Positions 5,699-7,286 of a stretch of DNA of 7,286 nucleotides are shown piece by piece (position 1 is the first letter of the stretch; every line of letters starts with the position of its first letter). The notes beneath the pieces were generated by a model, which saw only the letters and a program-made list of their open reading frames with translations, was not told the origin of the DNA and did not search any database. This stretch comes from Alphaproteobacteria bacterium. GTDB taxonomy: Bacteria; Pseudomonadota; Alphaproteobacteria; SMXP01. A program made the translations under genes and the position numbers. The stretch lies in the NCBI GenBank assembly GCA_028280675.1, contig JANQLI010000092.1:1-7286 (forward strand), in the 5' to 3' direction.

Positions 5699-6671
5699 TA
5701 GCTCTGACGGTTCGAATGTGAAGGGCACGCATAGTTTTATGCGTGCCCGAAACATGCGGGCACGTCGTTTTGACACGATTGTCACGTGGTTGCTTATTGC
5801 AAGCTCGACAGTTGCAATTTTAACGACGATCGGGATTATTTTCTCTCTCGTCTTTGAAGCCTATCGTTTTTTTAGTGCTGTTCCTGTTTTTGATTTTCTC
5901 TTCGGGCTTCAATGGAGTCCGCAAACGGCTATTCGTTCGGATCAGGTTGGATCGTCGGGCAGTTTTGGGGTTATCCCTTTGCTTGCCGGTACGGGCCTCA
6001 TCAGCCTGATTGCTCTCTTAGTGGCGGGTCCCCTCGGTTTATTCTCAGCGGTCTATCTTGCGGAATTTGCTGATGAGCATGTCCGTAATGTCGTCAAACC
6101 ATTGCTTGAAATTTTGGCAGGCATCCCGACGGTGGTTTACGGGGTGTTTGCGGCTTTGGCGCTCGCGCCCTTACTTGCAAATACGGGGCGCGATTTCGGT
6201 GTCGATATTTCATCGGAAAGCGCTCTCGCTGCAGGGGTCGTCATGGGTATTATGATTATCCCGTTGATTTCATCCATTTCAGATGACGTGATCACGGCTG
6301 TTCCCCAATCTCTGCGTGAGGGCGCCTATGGCCTCGGCGCGACACAAGCCGAAACGGTACGCCAGGTTATTTTGCCAGCAGCGTTGCCGGGACTTGTCGG
6401 CGGGCTGTTGCTTGCCGCATCGCGCGCCCTTGGCGAAACCATGATTGTGGTGATGGCTGCCGGTCTCTCCGCGAATCTCACGGCTAATCCTTTTCAAGCG
6501 GTTACAACCATGACGGTACAAATTGTGTCGCTGCTCACAGGTGACCAAGAATTTGACAGTCCGAAAACATTGGCTGCTTTTGCCATCGGACTCACCTTGC
6601 TCGTATTGACGCTCATTATGAATGTCTATGCGCTTTACATCGTAAACAAGTATCGAGAACAATATGAGTAA
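5682..6671 (+). CDS. pstC: Phosphate ABC transporter permease PstC
   Basis: This inner-membrane subunit forms the phosphate channel with PstA. The 329-residue frame has a basic N-terminus and about six hydrophobic segments (roughly 34-60, 98-124, 140-165, 182-204, 235-260 and 297-320). The cytoplasmic EAA loop that docks on the ATPase PstB is clear at 212-238: REGAYGLGATQAET followed by ILPAALPGL. The stretch GIPTVVYGVFAAL (147-159) is typical of PstC/PstA permeases. The start is uncertain. ATG 5682 overlaps pstS by 17 nt and has only a weak GAG-type ribosome site. In-frame ATGs at 5739 (Met20) and 5754 (Met25) would also keep every membrane segment, and both lie within an inverted-repeat region. 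The frame overlaps pstA by 8 nt, indicating tight coupling. Function is secure; the N-terminal 24 residues are not. Confidence 0.95.
   Translation: MSSVLNSSDGSNVKGTHSFMRARNMRARRFDTIVTWLLIASSTVAILTTIGIIFSLVFEAYRFFSAVPVFDFLFGLQWSPQTAIRSDQVGSSGSFGVIPLLAGTGLISLIALLVAGPLGLFSAVYLAEFADEHVRNVVKPLLEILAGIPTVVYGVFAALALAPLLANTGRDFGVDISSESALAAGVVMGIMIIPLISSISDDVITAVPQSLREGAYGLGATQAETVRQVILPAALPGLVGGLLLAASRALGETMIVVMAAGLSANLTANPFQAVTTMTVQIVSLLTGDQEFDSPKTLAAFAIGLTLLVLTLIMNVYALYIVNKYREQYE
5723..5748 (+). repeat. Perfect 10-bp inverted repeat at the pstS/pstC junction
   Basis: GGGCACGCAT (5723-5732) and ATGCGTGCCC (5739-5748) are perfect reverse complements around a 6-nt loop, 24 nt after the pstS stop and inside the annotated start of pstC. 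No U tract follows, so it is not an intrinsic terminator. Stem-loops after a binding-protein gene often protect its mRNA end and raise its level over the permease genes; that role is inferred. A third copy of GGGCACG at 5758-5764 permits an alternative stem. Confidence 0.7.
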
Positions 6672-7286
6672 TAACAGCCCATACGTGAATACCGAAAAGG
6701 TCAACGCATCGCTACCGAAGCGCTATCGGTCTCAGAGGCGCTTTAAAGCCTATGGCATTGTCGCGATTGTTCTTGCGATTAGTGTGCTTGGTCTATTGCT
6801 CGGCTTTGTCTTTATGATTGGCAAATCAGCCTTTGAACAAACCACGATGACGCTTGAAGTCCAGTTCGATGCTGATCGAATTGATGCGAATAATTTAGGC
6901 GCTACGAATTATACAGATCTTGTGCGCCAATCCCTCCGTGATCAGTTTCCTGACGTGACCTCACGACGTGACAAAAGGGACCTTTATTCACTTGTGAGTT
7001 CAAGCGCCGAATATGAAGTGCGCGCCTTCGTTGAAGAAAATCCCAGCGTTATTGGCGGCTCACACACATTTACCTTCCTCGCGTCAAGTGATGTGGATGT
7101 TTGGATCAAAGCTGGTTCACAAGACGCCACCTCCGGCCGTATGAATGAGAATGAAAAGGCCTGGGTGCGCACCTTGCAAGAGCGCGGGATTATGGGCTCT
7201 CAATTTAATAGCGCTTTCTTCGAGAAAGGTGATTCCCGCGAACCAGAGCAGGCGGGGATTTGGGGCGCTATTATGGGCTCTTTTTT
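6664..7286 (+). CDS. pstA: Phosphate ABC transporter permease PstA, N-terminal part (DUF3333-type extension; cut by window edge)
   Basis: The frame is open from ATG 6664 through the window end (207 codons) and carries only the N-terminal part of the permease. After a polar cytoplasmic tail there is one hydrophobic helix (about 29-52). A large hydrophilic, presumably periplasmic region follows (about 55-195) and ends in FNSAFF (181-186), GDSREPEQAGIWGAIMGSF (189-207) and the start of the next membrane segment. This arrangement matches the DUF3333 N-terminal domain of long alphaproteobacterial PstA proteins, which are roughly 100-150 residues longer than E. coli PstA; the domain's role is not established. 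The transport domain with its EAA loop lies beyond the edge. The start overlaps the pstC stop (ATGAGTAA), and no strong ribosome site precedes it, so translation is probably coupled to pstC. pstB is expected downstream. Confidence 0.9.
   Translation, partial: MSNNSPYVNTEKVNASLPKRYRSQRRFKAYGIVAIVLAISVLGLLLGFVFMIGKSAFEQTTMTLEVQFDADRIDANNLGATNYTDLVRQSLRDQFPDVTSRRDKRDLYSLVSSSAEYEVRAFVEENPSVIGGSHTFTFLASSDVDVWIKAGSQDATSGRMNENEKAWVRTLQERGIMGSQFNSAFFEKGDSREPEQAGIWGAIMGSF

Noticed and set aside
6279..6704. 141-codon minus-strand frame across the pstC/pstA junction.
   Set aside because: Antisense to the EAA loop of pstC, with no supporting start signal or family resemblance.
1..7286. Mobile elements, CRISPR arrays, RNA genes or a defence-type island.
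   Set aside because: No transposase or integrase motifs, terminal repeats, spaced repeat arrays or tRNA-like folds were seen. Gene content is metabolic and phosphate-uptake housekeeping.

Overview
The window looks like chromosomal DNA of moderate GC content from an alphaproteobacterium. This is an inference from gene content: a HIG1-type twin-helix small protein sits directly upstream of a PduO-type cobalamin adenosyltransferase, and a phoR-pstS-pstC-pstA run ends in a PstA with the extended N-terminal domain (DUF3333 type) that I associate with that class. No species can be named from sequence reading alone. There are no phage, insertion-sequence, CRISPR, tRNA or rRNA signatures.

Layout. 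The left half (about 1-3180) is entirely on the minus strand, and the right half (3470-7286) is entirely on the plus strand. They diverge from an AT-rich regulatory region of about 290 bp (3181-3469). Reading leftward from that region come a TauD/TfdA-type 2-oxoglutarate/Fe(II) dioxygenase (2302-3180), an amidohydrolase with an N-terminal export or anchor segment (865-2232), a 64-residue HIG1-domain membrane protein (586-780), and an ATP:cob(I)alamin adenosyltransferase that runs off the left edge (1-573). The dioxygenase and amidohydrolase are 69 bp apart and may be one catabolic transcription unit. The last two genes form a separate, translationally coupled pair.

Reading rightward are phoR (sensor kinase, probable TTG start), a Pho box made of three 11-bp-spaced half-sites, pstS (periplasmic phosphate-binding protein), pstC (permease, overlapping pstS by 17 nt) and pstA (permease, overlapping pstC by 8 nt, cut by the right edge). 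Together they form a phosphate-starvation module: PhoR would control PhoB (not in the window), PhoB would bind the Pho box and drive pstSCA, and PstS would deliver phosphate to the PstC/PstA channel. The expected pstB, phoU and phoB probably lie just beyond the right edge.

I see no wholly new system. The points most worth checking are regulatory: a 13-bp RNA hairpin that would bury the amidohydrolase ribosome binding site; a 22-bp palindrome over the predicted dioxygenase promoter; a second, weaker array of Pho-like half-sites between the dioxygenase and phoR; two mutually exclusive hairpins at the start of pstC; and a PhoR that lacks membrane segments and has an altered ATP-binding G1 box.
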